From NCBI RefSeq assembly GCF_003610355.1, contig NZ_RAPY01000001.1, positions 2,534,500 through 2,598,499 of the forward strand: a stretch of 64,000 nt of DNA. Direction: 5' to 3'. This DNA is from Sphingobacterium detergens (GTDB lineage Bacteria; Bacteroidota; Bacteroidia; Sphingobacteriales; Sphingobacteriaceae). The position numbers and the translations under genes were made by a program. Below, in pieces: positions 53,931 through 63,162 of the stretch (the stretch's first letter is position 1; every line of letters starts with the position of its first letter). The notes under the pieces are model-generated. The model made no database searches. It was given only the letters and a program-made list of their open reading frames with translations, and was not told where the DNA came from.

Positions 53931-54569
53931 ATGCGTATCCTGAGACGAATTATTATATTAGTTATATCATGTTTCATCCATATCGTTGCTTATGGACAGC
54001 ATCGTACGGTCCAGCAGATCGTAGATCAAGTGATTCATTCCTATAACAATAAAGACAGCATCACTTTTAATGCACTTCTTAACAAAGACGTTGGTCTCTA
54101 TTTTATAACAACTTTGGGAGTCAATAATCGTTGGACATATACATCAAAAATGTCCTTTAATCACCATACAGATTGTTCGATCAACGACCCTTACCAAGAC
54201 TTTCTCGCGCAGGATCAGATTTCAAACACAAACCAAAAAAATATAACCTATAGCAATCGACCTTTTTTCGAGTGTGAAACAATCTATAAAAAAGGCATAT
54301 TTGTCGCCAATAAAGGTAAATACCATACCTTATCCGAATCTATTAATTTTTATAAAACACACTATTCAGGCATTATCGGTGAAGAAATTACGTCAGATAA
54401 AGCGCAAGAACTAGACCATCTCTATAGCAAGGTAAAGCGTATTGAAAACCAGAGTCGACGGATTATTGTCAACAGCGACACAGGCACTTTTATTTTTTAT
54501 GTCACCAAAATTGACGGACAATGGTGGCTGACAATGATAGATTTTGCCAGCGCTGACTGCAGTGTATAA
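53931..54569 (+). CDS. Secreted protein of unknown function (NTF2-like pattern)
   Basis: The 212-residue protein has a Sec signal peptide (about 1-22, ILVISCFIHIVAYGQ). The mature part starts VQQIVDQVIHSYNNKDSITFNALL, a pattern seen at the start of NTF2-like/SnoaL-like domains, and ends GTFIFYVTKIDGQWWLTMID, the usual last strands of such a domain. In between, a region rich in Asn/Tyr (FECETIYKKGIFVANKGKY) is not typical. It starts 51 bp after the short secreted gene. The call to an NTF2-like fold is an inference. Confidence 0.6.
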   Translation: MRILRRIIILVISCFIHIVAYGQHRTVQQIVDQVIHSYNNKDSITFNALLNKDVGLYFITTLGVNNRWTYTSKMSFNHHTDCSINDPYQDFLAQDQISNTNQKNITYSNRPFFECETIYKKGIFVANKGKYHTLSESINFYKTHYSGIIGEEITSDKAQELDHLYSKVKRIENQSRRIIVNSDTGTFIFYVTKIDGQWWLTMIDFASADCSV

Positions 54570-54726
54570 TTGTCCGCATCTGAACAAAAATATGTTCGAA
54601 TATGAACAGTCTCCCTTCGCAACAGAAATCTTCAAGTAGCTAAAAATCAACATACTAAAATAATGGCAAATCAATTGTAATTCTATTTTCACATGAAATA
54701 GTCATCTATTTATAATTGATACCGCT

Positions 54727-57174
54727 ATGTTAAAAAACTACATAAAAACTGCTTGGAGAAGCTTAAAAAATCAACGCTTCTTCTCATTAATAAAAATAGG
54801 TGGTTTTGCCTTTAGCATAGCGATCTGTATGCTTATTGTTTTATATGTAAAGCATGAGTTGAGCTATGATAAATTCTACAAAGATGCTAACCTACTTTTC
54901 AGGGTAGTAGGGGTAATCAATAAAGACAATACTGTTCTAAAAGGATTATCGCTACCCGCTCCAGCGGGTGCTACTTTAAAAGAAGAATTTCCAGAAATTA
55001 TTGCCTCCGGAAGATTATTAACAAATCCACTTTTTGGTGCTGGAACCAATCAAGTCGCCACAACTGGCAATGCTGAACTATTTTCCGAAGAAGGCTTCTG
55101 TTTTGCGGATCAAACGATCATGGATTTCTTCCCAACCAAGACAATCTTCGGTTCGTTAAGCCATGCGCTTGACAATCCTAAGACCATTGTAATCACCAAG
55201 CGGAAAGCAGCGAAACTGTTTAACGGAAATCCGATCGGAAAACGCATCTATCTAAATAATGATAAGTCAAACGAGTATTCCATTACGGCAGTCATCGATG
55301 ACATTCCCACAAACTCCAATCTATATGGATATGATTTCTTTATGACTTTAAGTGGTCATGAGCCTTATGAAGGTGAAAAGTTAAATTGGCTGGCCTCCAA
55401 CTATACAACCTATTTTAAAGTCAGAGAAGGGACCGATATACAACAATTAGAAAAGAAAATAACAAAATCTTACATTCAGGATCATTATAAACCCGCTATG
55501 ATTAAAGCAGGTATGACGGTCAATGAAGAGGTTTGGAATACTGCAAGAATGACCTTACAGCCCTTGGAAAAGATTCATCTATATTCCAATGATGTGCAAA
55601 CTCATAAGATTGAAAGCCAAAATCGTGGGGATATTCGATTGGTCTATATTTTTGGTGGAATAGCGCTATTCATATTGATTATCGCAATGATCAACTTTAT
55701 CAATCTTTCTACTGCCAATGCTACTACACGTGCAAAAGAAGTTGGTGTCCGAAAAACAATCGGTTCCGGTCGAAAGGCCCTCATTATACAGTTTATGACG
55801 GAGTCCTTTTTATACAGTGGAATCTCTATTGCATTTGCCTTATTTTTCGCAGTGCTTCTACTTCCCTTTTTTAATCAGATTGCTGGCAAATCCTTGGCTT
55901 TTCCTTGGACAACCTGGTATTTCATCCCCGCCCTTGTCGTCTTCGGTTTATTGATAGCTGTAATATCTGGAATTTATCCTGCAATGTATCTTTCTAAATT
56001 TAAACCGATTGCTGTATTAAAAGGAAACCTAAATCTAAAATCTAGCCGCAACTGGTTTCGAAATGGACTTGTTATCTTCCAGTTCGCAACATCTATCATC
56101 CTGATCATTGGCACCTTGGTCATCAACCAACAAATAAAATATATTTTAAATAGAGACCTAGGTTTCAATAAAGAGCAGGTGCTCATATTAAGAGGAACAG
56201 GCACTTTGGATGGAAAGCAAAGATTACTAAAAAACGAATTAAAGGAATTGTCCAGTGTGGCTTCTGTCTCTATTGGTGATTACCTACCAGTTACAATGGA
56301 TGGCGTAAAGCGTAATGGAAATTCATTTTGGAACGATGGTAGACAAAATCAAGATGTGGGTGTGGGTGGTCAGAACTGGATTGTTGATGATGATTATATC
56401 GCCACCTTTGGGATCAAAATCCTCGAAGGACGTAATTTCAACATGAACATGCCAACCGATTCCGCAGCGATAATAGTCAATCAGAAGATGGTAAAAGAAT
56501 TGAACATCAAAAATCCGATCGGTGCAAAAATTCGAAATTATGCAACTTATACAATCATTGCTGTAGTCGAAGATTTTATCTTTGGAAACATGCGCAATGA
56601 GGATGTTAAACCGCTGGCATTGGTTATTGGTGGTAGTCCGAATATGATGTCCATCAAACTTAAATCAGACAAAATGGAACAAAGTATTCAGGAAATCACG
56701 AACGTTTGGAACAAATTCTCTCCAAATCAAAAGATCCAATACACTTTCTTGGATGAAGGATTCGCCATGTTATATGCAGATGTACAACGTACTCAGGTTA
56801 TTGTGTCAACCTTTGCAGGATTAGCGATATTTATTGCCTGTCTGGGCTTATTTGGCCTTGCCGCATTTGTGACCCAGCAACGAACAAAAGAGATCGGCAT
56901 CCGGAAGGTTCTTGGAGCCAGTTTGCTCGGAATTATAAAATTGCTATCTACTGATTTTATAAAACTTATTTTCATAGCCATTCTAATCGCCTGCCCTATT
57001 GGCTGGTGGGCAATGAACACCTGGTTACAGGACTTCAATTACAGAATCAGTATTCAGGCTTGGATATTTATACTTGCAGGAATTACCAGCATGTTGATTG
57101 CTTTTGGAACCATCTTTTACCATGCGTTAAAAATAGGACGAATAAATCCAGTCAATAGTTTAAAAGATGAATAA
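54727..57174 (+). CDS. FtsX/MacB-like ABC transporter permease
   Basis: The 815-residue protein has the full Bacteroidota-type layout: an N-terminal membrane helix (about 20-42), a MacB-type periplasmic domain (to ~290), a first FtsX membrane unit (about 300-440, with TTRAKEVGVRKTIGSGRKALIIQFM), a second periplasmic domain, and a second FtsX unit (about 690-810, with QQRTKEIGIRKVLGASLLGIIKLLS). These motifs interact with the ATPase. The protein has no ATPase domain and none is encoded within the window, so its partner (LolD/MacB-type) lies elsewhere. Such permeases export lipids, lipoproteins or antimicrobials. It is monocistronic. Confidence 0.9.
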   Translation: MLKNYIKTAWRSLKNQRFFSLIKIGGFAFSIAICMLIVLYVKHELSYDKFYKDANLLFRVVGVINKDNTVLKGLSLPAPAGATLKEEFPEIIASGRLLTNPLFGAGTNQVATTGNAELFSEEGFCFADQTIMDFFPTKTIFGSLSHALDNPKTIVITKRKAAKLFNGNPIGKRIYLNNDKSNEYSITAVIDDIPTNSNLYGYDFFMTLSGHEPYEGEKLNWLASNYTTYFKVREGTDIQQLEKKITKSYIQDHYKPAMIKAGMTVNEEVWNTARMTLQPLEKIHLYSNDVQTHKIESQNRGDIRLVYIFGGIALFILIIAMINFINLSTANATTRAKEVGVRKTIGSGRKALIIQFMTESFLYSGISIAFALFFAVLLLPFFNQIAGKSLAFPWTTWYFIPALVVFGLLIAVISGIYPAMYLSKFKPIAVLKGNLNLKSSRNWFRNGLVIFQFATSIILIIGTLVINQQIKYILNRDLGFNKEQVLILRGTGTLDGKQRLLKNELKELSSVASVSIGDYLPVTMDGVKRNGNSFWNDGRQNQDVGVGGQNWIVDDDYIATFGIKILEGRNFNMNMPTDSAAIIVNQKMVKELNIKNPIGAKIRNYATYTIIAVVEDFIFGNMRNEDVKPLALVIGGSPNMMSIKLKSDKMEQSIQEITNVWNKFSPNQKIQYTFLDEGFAMLYADVQRTQVIVSTFAGLAIFIACLGLFGLAAFVTQQRTKEIGIRKVLGASLLGIIKLLSTDFIKLIFIAILIACPIGWWAMNTWLQDFNYRISIQAWIFILAGITSMLIAFGTIFYHALKIGRINPVNSLKDE

Positions 57175-57254
57175 TTTCAACCAAATTACTTAACTTAGCA
57201 TATAGACCAAACGATTACGTTTTGAACACAATTCTTAAATTTATAGTTGCTTAG

Positions 57255-57278
57255 TTAGCCTCACAAACCACAGGCTAA
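57255..57278 (+). terminator. Weak hairpin after the permease gene
   Basis: TTAGCCT and AGGCTAA pair over 7 bp with a 10-nt loop, followed by TCATTCTTTTAT. It is about 80 bp after the stop and is only a possible terminator. Confidence 0.4.
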
Positions 57279-57463
57279 TCATTCTTTTATTTGGATAATC
57301 CTATCCAAACAGGTTTTCATTTGATTTTATTATTCACCCTACTGTTATAGCAAATATTTCTTTTTTGCTATGCAAGCTATCCATACCCTCGTGTTGCAAT
57401 AGCAGAAACATCGTGAATAATATCAAAAAAATTAATAAAGAATATTAAGCACGACTATAAATA

Positions 57464-58090
57464 ATGCAAAAGGAATATTCATGGACTGTGAGTCCAAACA
57501 ATACACCGTTACTAAAGAAATCATGTAGCCATTGCGATAGTAAACAATTTTATTGCAGTGAAAAATTCAGAATAAATGCACAGAAAAAAAACGTTGACAT
57601 ATGGTTGATTTATCGATGTGTTAAATGCGATAGCACATACAATTTGACTATATTTTCACGTACCCGACCGACTGCAATAGACAGTATATTGTTCAACAAA
57701 TTTCAAAATAACGATACAGAACTGGCTTGGAAATATGCGTTTTCCGAAGAAATGAGAAGAAAGAATAAGGTGGAAGCCGATTTAGCTACAGTAACCTATG
57801 CTTTGCAATATGACGAGATTTCAAGCGATGAATTGCTGTCTTTGAATGAAAGGATCATAACATTCGAGGTTGACTATCCCTTTGACTTCCAACTTAGGTT
57901 ATCAACCCTCATTCGTACCTGTCTCAACCTTTCCTCAAGGCAGCTCGATCAACTAATCATGCAAGAAGCAATTACGGTAGCGGGAAAACACCTACAGAAA
58001 AAGCATAAGCTAAAAGACAAAGATCGCATTGAAATTGATTGTAAAAAACTAAAAAGCATACTGTGTAACAAGATCCAAAGTATACAGTAA
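57464..58090 (+). CDS. DUF1062 family protein
   Basis: The 208-residue protein has the pattern of DUF1062: an N-terminal zinc-binding part with KKSCSHCDSKQFYCSEKFRINAQKK and WLIYRCVKCDSTYNLTIFSR (Cys pairs CxxC and CxxC), the sentence-like block YKR/ILFNKFQNNDTELAWKYAF, and a helical C-terminal half with LSLNERIITFEVDYPFDFQLRL. The family is common in Firmicutes and Bacteroidota with unknown function, and the Cys pairs suggest a zinc ribbon. It is monocistronic and ends at a bidirectional terminator shared with the SWIM gene. Confidence 0.85.
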   Translation: MQKEYSWTVSPNNTPLLKKSCSHCDSKQFYCSEKFRINAQKKNVDIWLIYRCVKCDSTYNLTIFSRTRPTAIDSILFNKFQNNDTELAWKYAFSEEMRRKNKVEADLATVTYALQYDEISSDELLSLNERIITFEVDYPFDFQLRLSTLIRTCLNLSSRQLDQLIMQEAITVAGKHLQKKHKLKDKDRIEIDCKKLKSILCNKIQSIQ

Positions 58091-58132
58091 CGGATTGGTT
58101 AATTTGGGTTTCCCTTAAATTCAATGAATAAC

Positions 58133-58178
58133 AAAAAATAGGGTTTAAGTTCTTGATGAATTTAAACCCTATTTTTTT
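58133..58178. terminator. Bidirectional terminator between the DUF1062 and SWIM genes
   Basis: AAAAAATAGGGTTTAA and TTAAACCCTATTTTTT form a 16-bp perfect stem with a 13-nt loop. A and T runs on both sides allow use on both strands, as needed for the convergent genes. Confidence 0.85.
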
Positions 58179-58318
58179 ATCAGACTGAAGATCCAAAATA
58201 TTATTTGGTATCATTTATCAAAATTCACCTTTTTATATGCTCCTTAATCCTGCGAATAATTCAAAAAAAACAGCCCAAAGAATAAAAGCATCCTCCTACG
58301 ATTTGAATAGTTGACAAT

Positions 58319-59656
58319 TTAATCTTTCAACTGCATTTTCACCGCCAAGACATGCTTACATACACCGCGTTTTCCCTGATGATTTGTATACCAATTGCAG
58401 GTACATCGCGCCTGTTCCCCTTCAATCAAAACGGTATGCTGCACACCCGAGCCCTCTACCCGAGCCTCCAATATCCGTCCTTCCCGCCGTATAATCTGTA
58501 CGCTATCAGTTTGCAATAATTTTTTCGCATTCTTTAAACGGGGATTAAGCGACAATATGCGTTCTGTTTTAAATGGCAGCCGTCGATAATAGTGTTTTGC
58601 CTCATGCATGTCATACCCCAATAATCCGATGGACGATAATGAGGCAGTTAAACTATCCATGGTATCAAAGGCGATATCATGCTCTATCGACAGTAGGGTC
58701 GGGTTGAATAGTTCATTAGATTTCAGCAGGCTATTAAGTCCGTAAATCCATTCCTGCGGAACCTCCTGCACCATATTCTCCAGTACATTCCCTTCACCTG
58801 AAAACCCGCGATAATTGTCCGGAGAGAGCGCCAGAGTCATGCGCATTTTTCCAAAATCAGCCACCACACAGACACATTCGCCACCTGCAGCCTGATATAC
58901 ACGCATCAGGTCAACATAAGGCAACAATGATTCCAATAATCGCAGACGTTGGATACCACCAATTTGTACTGCATCGGCACTCTTCAATGGTGAAAACAAG
59001 AATTTATTCCCCCTTTTGCTCAAGTAATAGTTCCCCTTGACCGAACCTCGTGGTATACTTTGAAATAACTGGACGACCTGCAATTTCTGTAAGACAAAAA
59101 CTTCTTCCATTTCGGCAAGATACCACTGTACACTGGTCAATCCTTTGACCCATCGCAAAGGTAGCGTGACCTTTCTTTCTACGACAGTCCCCCCATCACT
59201 GTGCAGTGAAACTTCCTTTTCGCCGACTCCCATCACCATTGATTCTGACTTTTTGATGCTATTCAATGCATTTAACATCGGTTCATTAAAATCAACATTT
59301 GTTGTACCAGCAGCCAAAAATTCTCCATCTATCGCCTCTTCCAAAAGATCCAGTCGTGCATACACACCGTTACAGGAGGAGAAACCTTCAAAGCGAAGCT
59401 GTTCGGTTCCAGCAGAAACAATTGGATCTCTTAAACTCGGTGGTACAGGGCCAAAACTCGACCGAACGACCTTAGATAACGTCAATAAACATTTTGAACT
59501 CAATAAAGGATCAACCAATTTGCCCCAGAAAAAACAGGGCACTTCATTGACATCTTGCAACTCTGCTTGATGAGCAAGTACGAGCTGTTGTATTCCATTT
59601 CGTTCGGCCAGCATCGATGGTCGTGCAAAGCTTACTTCTAAATCTTTTAATGCCAT
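58319..59656 (-). CDS. SWIM zinc-finger domain protein
   Basis: The 445-residue protein carries at its C-terminus the SWIM motif CxCx(n)CxH: ARCTCNWYTNHQGKRGVCKH (residues ~417-436). The N-terminal part is a conserved beta/alpha region (SFARPSMLAERNGIQ, FFWGKLVDP, TLPLRWVKGL, LPFKTERILSLNPRLKNAKK). SWIM proteins bind DNA or proteins. In Bacteroidota they are encoded with a WGR-domain partner, often also with a MoxR-type ATPase and a VWA protein. Here the ATG at 59656 lies one base after the stop of the WGR gene, so they are translationally coupled, but no MoxR or VWA gene is adjacent. Confidence 0.88.
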   Translation of the reverse strand: MALKDLEVSFARPSMLAERNGIQQLVLAHQAELQDVNEVPCFFWGKLVDPLLSSKCLLTLSKVVRSSFGPVPPSLRDPIVSAGTEQLRFEGFSSCNGVYARLDLLEEAIDGEFLAAGTTNVDFNEPMLNALNSIKKSESMVMGVGEKEVSLHSDGGTVVERKVTLPLRWVKGLTSVQWYLAEMEEVFVLQKLQVVQLFQSIPRGSVKGNYYLSKRGNKFLFSPLKSADAVQIGGIQRLRLLESLLPYVDLMRVYQAAGGECVCVVADFGKMRMTLALSPDNYRGFSGEGNVLENMVQEVPQEWIYGLNSLLKSNELFNPTLLSIEHDIAFDTMDSLTASLSSIGLLGYDMHEAKHYYRRLPFKTERILSLNPRLKNAKKLLQTDSVQIIRREGRILEARVEGSGVQHTVLIEGEQARCTCNWYTNHQGKRGVCKHVLAVKMQLKD

Positions 59657-59657
59657 T

Positions 59658-62600
59658 TTACAGTTTATTAAATTTTAATACAATGGGTTTTAACGCTGCA
59701 ACTTTTTCCCATTCCGCGATTTTTTCCTTCAATTGTTTATCCTCTTTTTTGCCCAGACGAAGCGCAAGGTCGTACGTTTGCTCGATCAGCTTTTTAAAAT
59801 TAGCTGGCATTTTTGTTTCCCAGCTGACACGCAACAGCAGGCTTTTTAACAGTTGATATAATGCATCGTTGTGAATCGGGCTGATGTCGCGGACTACTTC
59901 AAACAAATCCAGAAAACGGTTTATAGGAGCGTAAGCTTTACCTATTAAATCACCCAGATAATCACCCAGTGTCTGAACATCCAGCATTCCTTTCTCCACC
60001 CATTGCATGACCAATTCCGCTGCCAAAGTACGTGTATTCTTTTCTTTCGTCAATAAGCTACAGGCGATAAACAACTGTGTACTTGGATCCGTAGCGCCAT
60101 GATAATCCAACAAGGCTGTCAACAGCGCTGGTATGGTCTTCGAAGTCTCCAATGCATAGGAATTGAAACGACAATTTAACACGAGACTTAGCGGTTCAGC
60201 CACCTGGGGAGTCAAGCTAAAAAAATAGCGGATATCAGCCTCGCTCACATAATAAAAATATTCGTTTTTCCGGGTAGCATAAACATCCATTGCATACAAT
60301 AATGGTGTCGGTGTTTCCTGATAAGTAGGCATTGGAATAGCTAATTCCTGACCGATCAAATATTGCTCATTCTGTTTTGTCTTATAATCGTAGCTCGTAT
60401 TGTAATTTGGTTTAATCTGATAGCTGGGACGATAGGGTTCGATCACAAAAGGAAAACTGGCTAAGGCTCCGGTCTCGAATGCAGGAAACTTTCCGTTCGG
60501 CTGCCGTGTTCGCGCAGCCGTTGCCCATACGGCCTGCCACTCCTTTTCATCGCCTTCTTTTTTGAATAGACGTTGAAGCCAGTTTTTCCCTTCCCCAACC
60601 TTGATATTGTCAGTATATCCCAAGGCGAATGCGAGCAACTCACGTAATTCCTCCGCTTGGATATGCTGTAATTGTGCCTTGTTATCTTCGCCATCTATAC
60701 GTGGCATCCTACTGATTGCAATAGCTATATCGACAGGATCTATGGCAACCCCTTGTTGCTCATGCGCAATAATCCGATCGATTAAGACCTCGGGTGATAC
60801 CCAATAAGGCGCATGACTTGGCGTACTGAGCAATGAAACAGCAACATTTTGCTGTAAACGACCTTGAAATATAGCCAGTAAATGATCCAAAATCGAAATC
60901 GATCTGAATTCACTGTTATAACGGCTCTTATATCGATATATCGTCTTAGGTTGATAAATAATATTCAGCAGCACGTTACCAAATAAACTGGCGTAAGAAG
61001 CCTCATTATAACCGCTCTTTAACTGTTTGAGGTAAGGATCCAGTTGTCTGACATAATCCGCTGGAAATTCATCCCGCTTGGTTAACCAGGCATGGATAAG
61101 CAATTCCATATCCAAAGGATCCCCTCCCTTGATTATCTTTCCCCAATGAAATAAGATATCACTCCAATTGGCGAGATAAGTGATTGGTTGATCGAGTTGT
61201 ATATCATTCCCTTTTGGGGCTTCATATTCATACACTCCATCCATTCCCCGCAATGGGGACAATACTTCTGCTTCACTCAACGGAGCCTCTTCCAGCCAAG
61301 GCTTTAGTTGACTACTGACATCCCCCATGAGTTGCGTGGCATACATCGTCAACCTCATTTTAATCTCCTCATCCTCCACAGCAGCATATTTGGCAATCAA
61401 TTTTGCCGCGCGTTCCTGTAGCGAAAGATCAGATAACATAAAGATGGGAGTAATCGCCGAACATACAGCCGACGCAGGTTCTTTTTCCTGTTTCAGCCAT
61501 TTGTCAAATTGGATCAGAAGCGTCTTGATACCTCCTTTCAAATCATTACGCATAAAAACAGGTTCCAACCAAGATAAAAGCTCATTGCTGTCCAATTCCG
61601 AGCTTCCGATCAGAGGCTTCAGTCGATCAATGGCAAAATTAACGACCGCAGCCTGCTCATGATGTAACAAGGGGAAAAGATGGTTTTGATGTTGCAAAAT
61701 CACCGCATCATTAATATTCAACTTCATCAGAAGCTTTCGAAAAAAGCTTTTGAGATTAATATTCCAATCTTTTGTCTGCGTTTCAAAGAGTTGTTGTATA
61801 AGAAGATCGGTATCCAATTTTCCTTGTTCCAATAATCTCGGGAAAATATAGTCCCATACCAGCTCCGATTCCTGCGTCTGATAATCATAACGCAAATAGT
61901 TGTTTTGCAGATTCGTTTCGTAGGCAAGCAACAAAGGTACATCGCGTGTATAAGCCTTCTCGTCTTCAATCAATCTATCCAAATAGGCTTTCTTCTCCGG
62001 TTCATTATAACCCAGATTTGGGGCGTTGCCCAATGAACGTGCGTAGACTTCAGGTTTAAACTCAAAGTAGCCCCACTCTTCCAATAAACGGATGTTGTCA
62101 TAGGTAATCGCCATCCATTCATTTTTAACTATTTGTTCGGCGGCATAGTCTGCCAACCAACTTGGTTTTGCCCAATCCAGTACCTTTTTTACCGAGGGGA
62201 TATTCAGTGAGTTTAAAGGATCTATCAATTCAGTCCAGGTCGTAGTATCACTCAATGAAAAAGTCGCCAATGCACTCAATGCAATCAGTCGTTGTTGCGC
62301 CTGATCCGCACGTTGCCCCCAATTGTAATTGGCGTGTTTTTTAAATTCCGGTTCTTTGGAAAGATCCGTCCATGATAACCAATATTTCTTTGCTTTTCGG
62401 ATTTCTTTTTTGATAAACTCGACATTCCCTTTTAAATGTCGGTCAAGAAATGGAATCAGACCATCAATATTTGTCTGACGAATAAGTTCAAGGTATTCAT
62501 CGGCAATAGCTTGCTTGGATTGGGCAGCTCCTTTTTTCTCTGTGGGAGCGACGATCGACAAACCATCATCCGAATAACCTTTTTTTATTTTCTCGGCAAT

Positions 62601-62768
62601 CAATTTCTCAGCATCTTTCAAACAAGTTTCATCTGAATCAAAGGCTTTTGTCTTCGATTGTCCGTCGGTACCGTTTCGTCCGTAAGTTACCGTATGACTA
62701 TTTCCCTTGGTTTCTATTTGCCAAAATTTATCCGATGATCCGTCAATTAATTTTAAGTGTCTAAACAT
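59658..62768 (-). CDS. Large WGR-domain protein (DUF6493-like)
   Basis: The 1036-residue protein starts with a WGR domain (about 1-80, MFRHLKLIDGSSDKFWQIE and YGRNGTDGQSKTKAFDSDE, with YGRNG in place of the WGR core). The rest is a large helical region rich in Leu/Glu, like HEAT-repeat proteins (for example ILQHQNHLFPLLHHEQAAVV and AIDRLKPLIGSS), as in the DUF6493 family. WGR domains sense DNA ends and are found in PARP and in MoxR/VWA-linked bacterial systems. It is the first gene of a two-gene operon with SWIM, driven by the promoter at 62860-62887. Its biochemical role is unknown. Confidence 0.85.
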   Translation of the reverse strand: MFRHLKLIDGSSDKFWQIETKGNSHTVTYGRNGTDGQSKTKAFDSDETCLKDAEKLIAEKIKKGYSDDGLSIVAPTEKKGAAQSKQAIADEYLELIRQTNIDGLIPFLDRHLKGNVEFIKKEIRKAKKYWLSWTDLSKEPEFKKHANYNWGQRADQAQQRLIALSALATFSLSDTTTWTELIDPLNSLNIPSVKKVLDWAKPSWLADYAAEQIVKNEWMAITYDNIRLLEEWGYFEFKPEVYARSLGNAPNLGYNEPEKKAYLDRLIEDEKAYTRDVPLLLAYETNLQNNYLRYDYQTQESELVWDYIFPRLLEQGKLDTDLLIQQLFETQTKDWNINLKSFFRKLLMKLNINDAVILQHQNHLFPLLHHEQAAVVNFAIDRLKPLIGSSELDSNELLSWLEPVFMRNDLKGGIKTLLIQFDKWLKQEKEPASAVCSAITPIFMLSDLSLQERAAKLIAKYAAVEDEEIKMRLTMYATQLMGDVSSQLKPWLEEAPLSEAEVLSPLRGMDGVYEYEAPKGNDIQLDQPITYLANWSDILFHWGKIIKGGDPLDMELLIHAWLTKRDEFPADYVRQLDPYLKQLKSGYNEASYASLFGNVLLNIIYQPKTIYRYKSRYNSEFRSISILDHLLAIFQGRLQQNVAVSLLSTPSHAPYWVSPEVLIDRIIAHEQQGVAIDPVDIAIAISRMPRIDGEDNKAQLQHIQAEELRELLAFALGYTDNIKVGEGKNWLQRLFKKEGDEKEWQAVWATAARTRQPNGKFPAFETGALASFPFVIEPYRPSYQIKPNYNTSYDYKTKQNEQYLIGQELAIPMPTYQETPTPLLYAMDVYATRKNEYFYYVSEADIRYFFSLTPQVAEPLSLVLNCRFNSYALETSKTIPALLTALLDYHGATDPSTQLFIACSLLTKEKNTRTLAAELVMQWVEKGMLDVQTLGDYLGDLIGKAYAPINRFLDLFEVVRDISPIHNDALYQLLKSLLLRVSWETKMPANFKKLIEQTYDLALRLGKKEDKQLKEKIAEWEKVAALKPIVLKFNKL

Positions 62769-62859
62769 AATGATTCCGATTTATTAAAGCTGACAATCCT
62801 GTCACAACACAACTCACTATCAAATGGCAAATTGGTTTTTACGCAGCAGGTGACTCACT

Positions 62860-62887
62860 CAAAGATACATTTTCAATGTATCTACAA
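62860..62887 (-). promoter_or_regulatory. Consensus promoter of the WGR/SWIM operon with overlapping inverted repeat
   Basis: On the minus strand TTG (62887-62885), 17 nt and TATCTTTG (62867-62860) match the Bacteroidota consensus exactly. An inverted repeat, AGATACATT and AATGTATCT separated by three bases (62863-62883), fills the spacer and reaches into the -7 box. This is the classical place for a repressor. The leader would be about 85 nt long. Confidence 0.65.
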
Positions 62888-63045
62888 GATAACGGAAATC
62901 AGTGATTTTTAAAAATTTATAGTCTACCGCAAAAAAATAAAGAAGTCGTCTATCAAGTGAAAGCGAACCTTCCAAAAGTTGAATAGTTGATAGGAGCTTG
63001 GTGGAGAACGCAAATACCAGATTAAAAAAAAAGCCAAACAGAAAA

Positions 63046-63070
63046 GAGCCCGGCGGGATACCGGGCTCTG
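63046..63070 (-). terminator. Terminator of the glutaminase-like gene
   Basis: On the minus strand GAGCCCGG - TATCCCG - CCGGGCTC is followed by TTTTCTG. It lies about 95 bp after the stop at 63163. Confidence 0.7.
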
Positions 63071-63162
63071 CTATAAAAAAAGGTAATTTTGTTTATCCGT
63101 CCAATGATTTTGGAATCAATCCATTTTTTGTACTTCGTTTAAAGTATGGATATTTTCGCTGC

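Larger units (their letters stand above)
62769..63162. other. Intergenic region upstream of the WGR gene
   Basis: The 394 bp hold the promoter and inverted repeat of the WGR/SWIM operon (62860-62887) and the terminator of the glutaminase-like gene (63046-63070). No further gene is seen. Confidence 0.6.

Noticed and set aside
59145..59570. 141-codon frame on the + strand
   Set aside because: It is antisense to the well-supported SWIM gene and is rich in Ser/Thr/Pro as expected from a shadow frame.
63046..63070. Third member of the TTCCCCG-loop RNA family
   Set aside because: The loop TATCCCG is similar, but the conserved AGGTTAATA block upstream is missing and the hairpin directly follows a coding gene, so it is an ordinary terminator.
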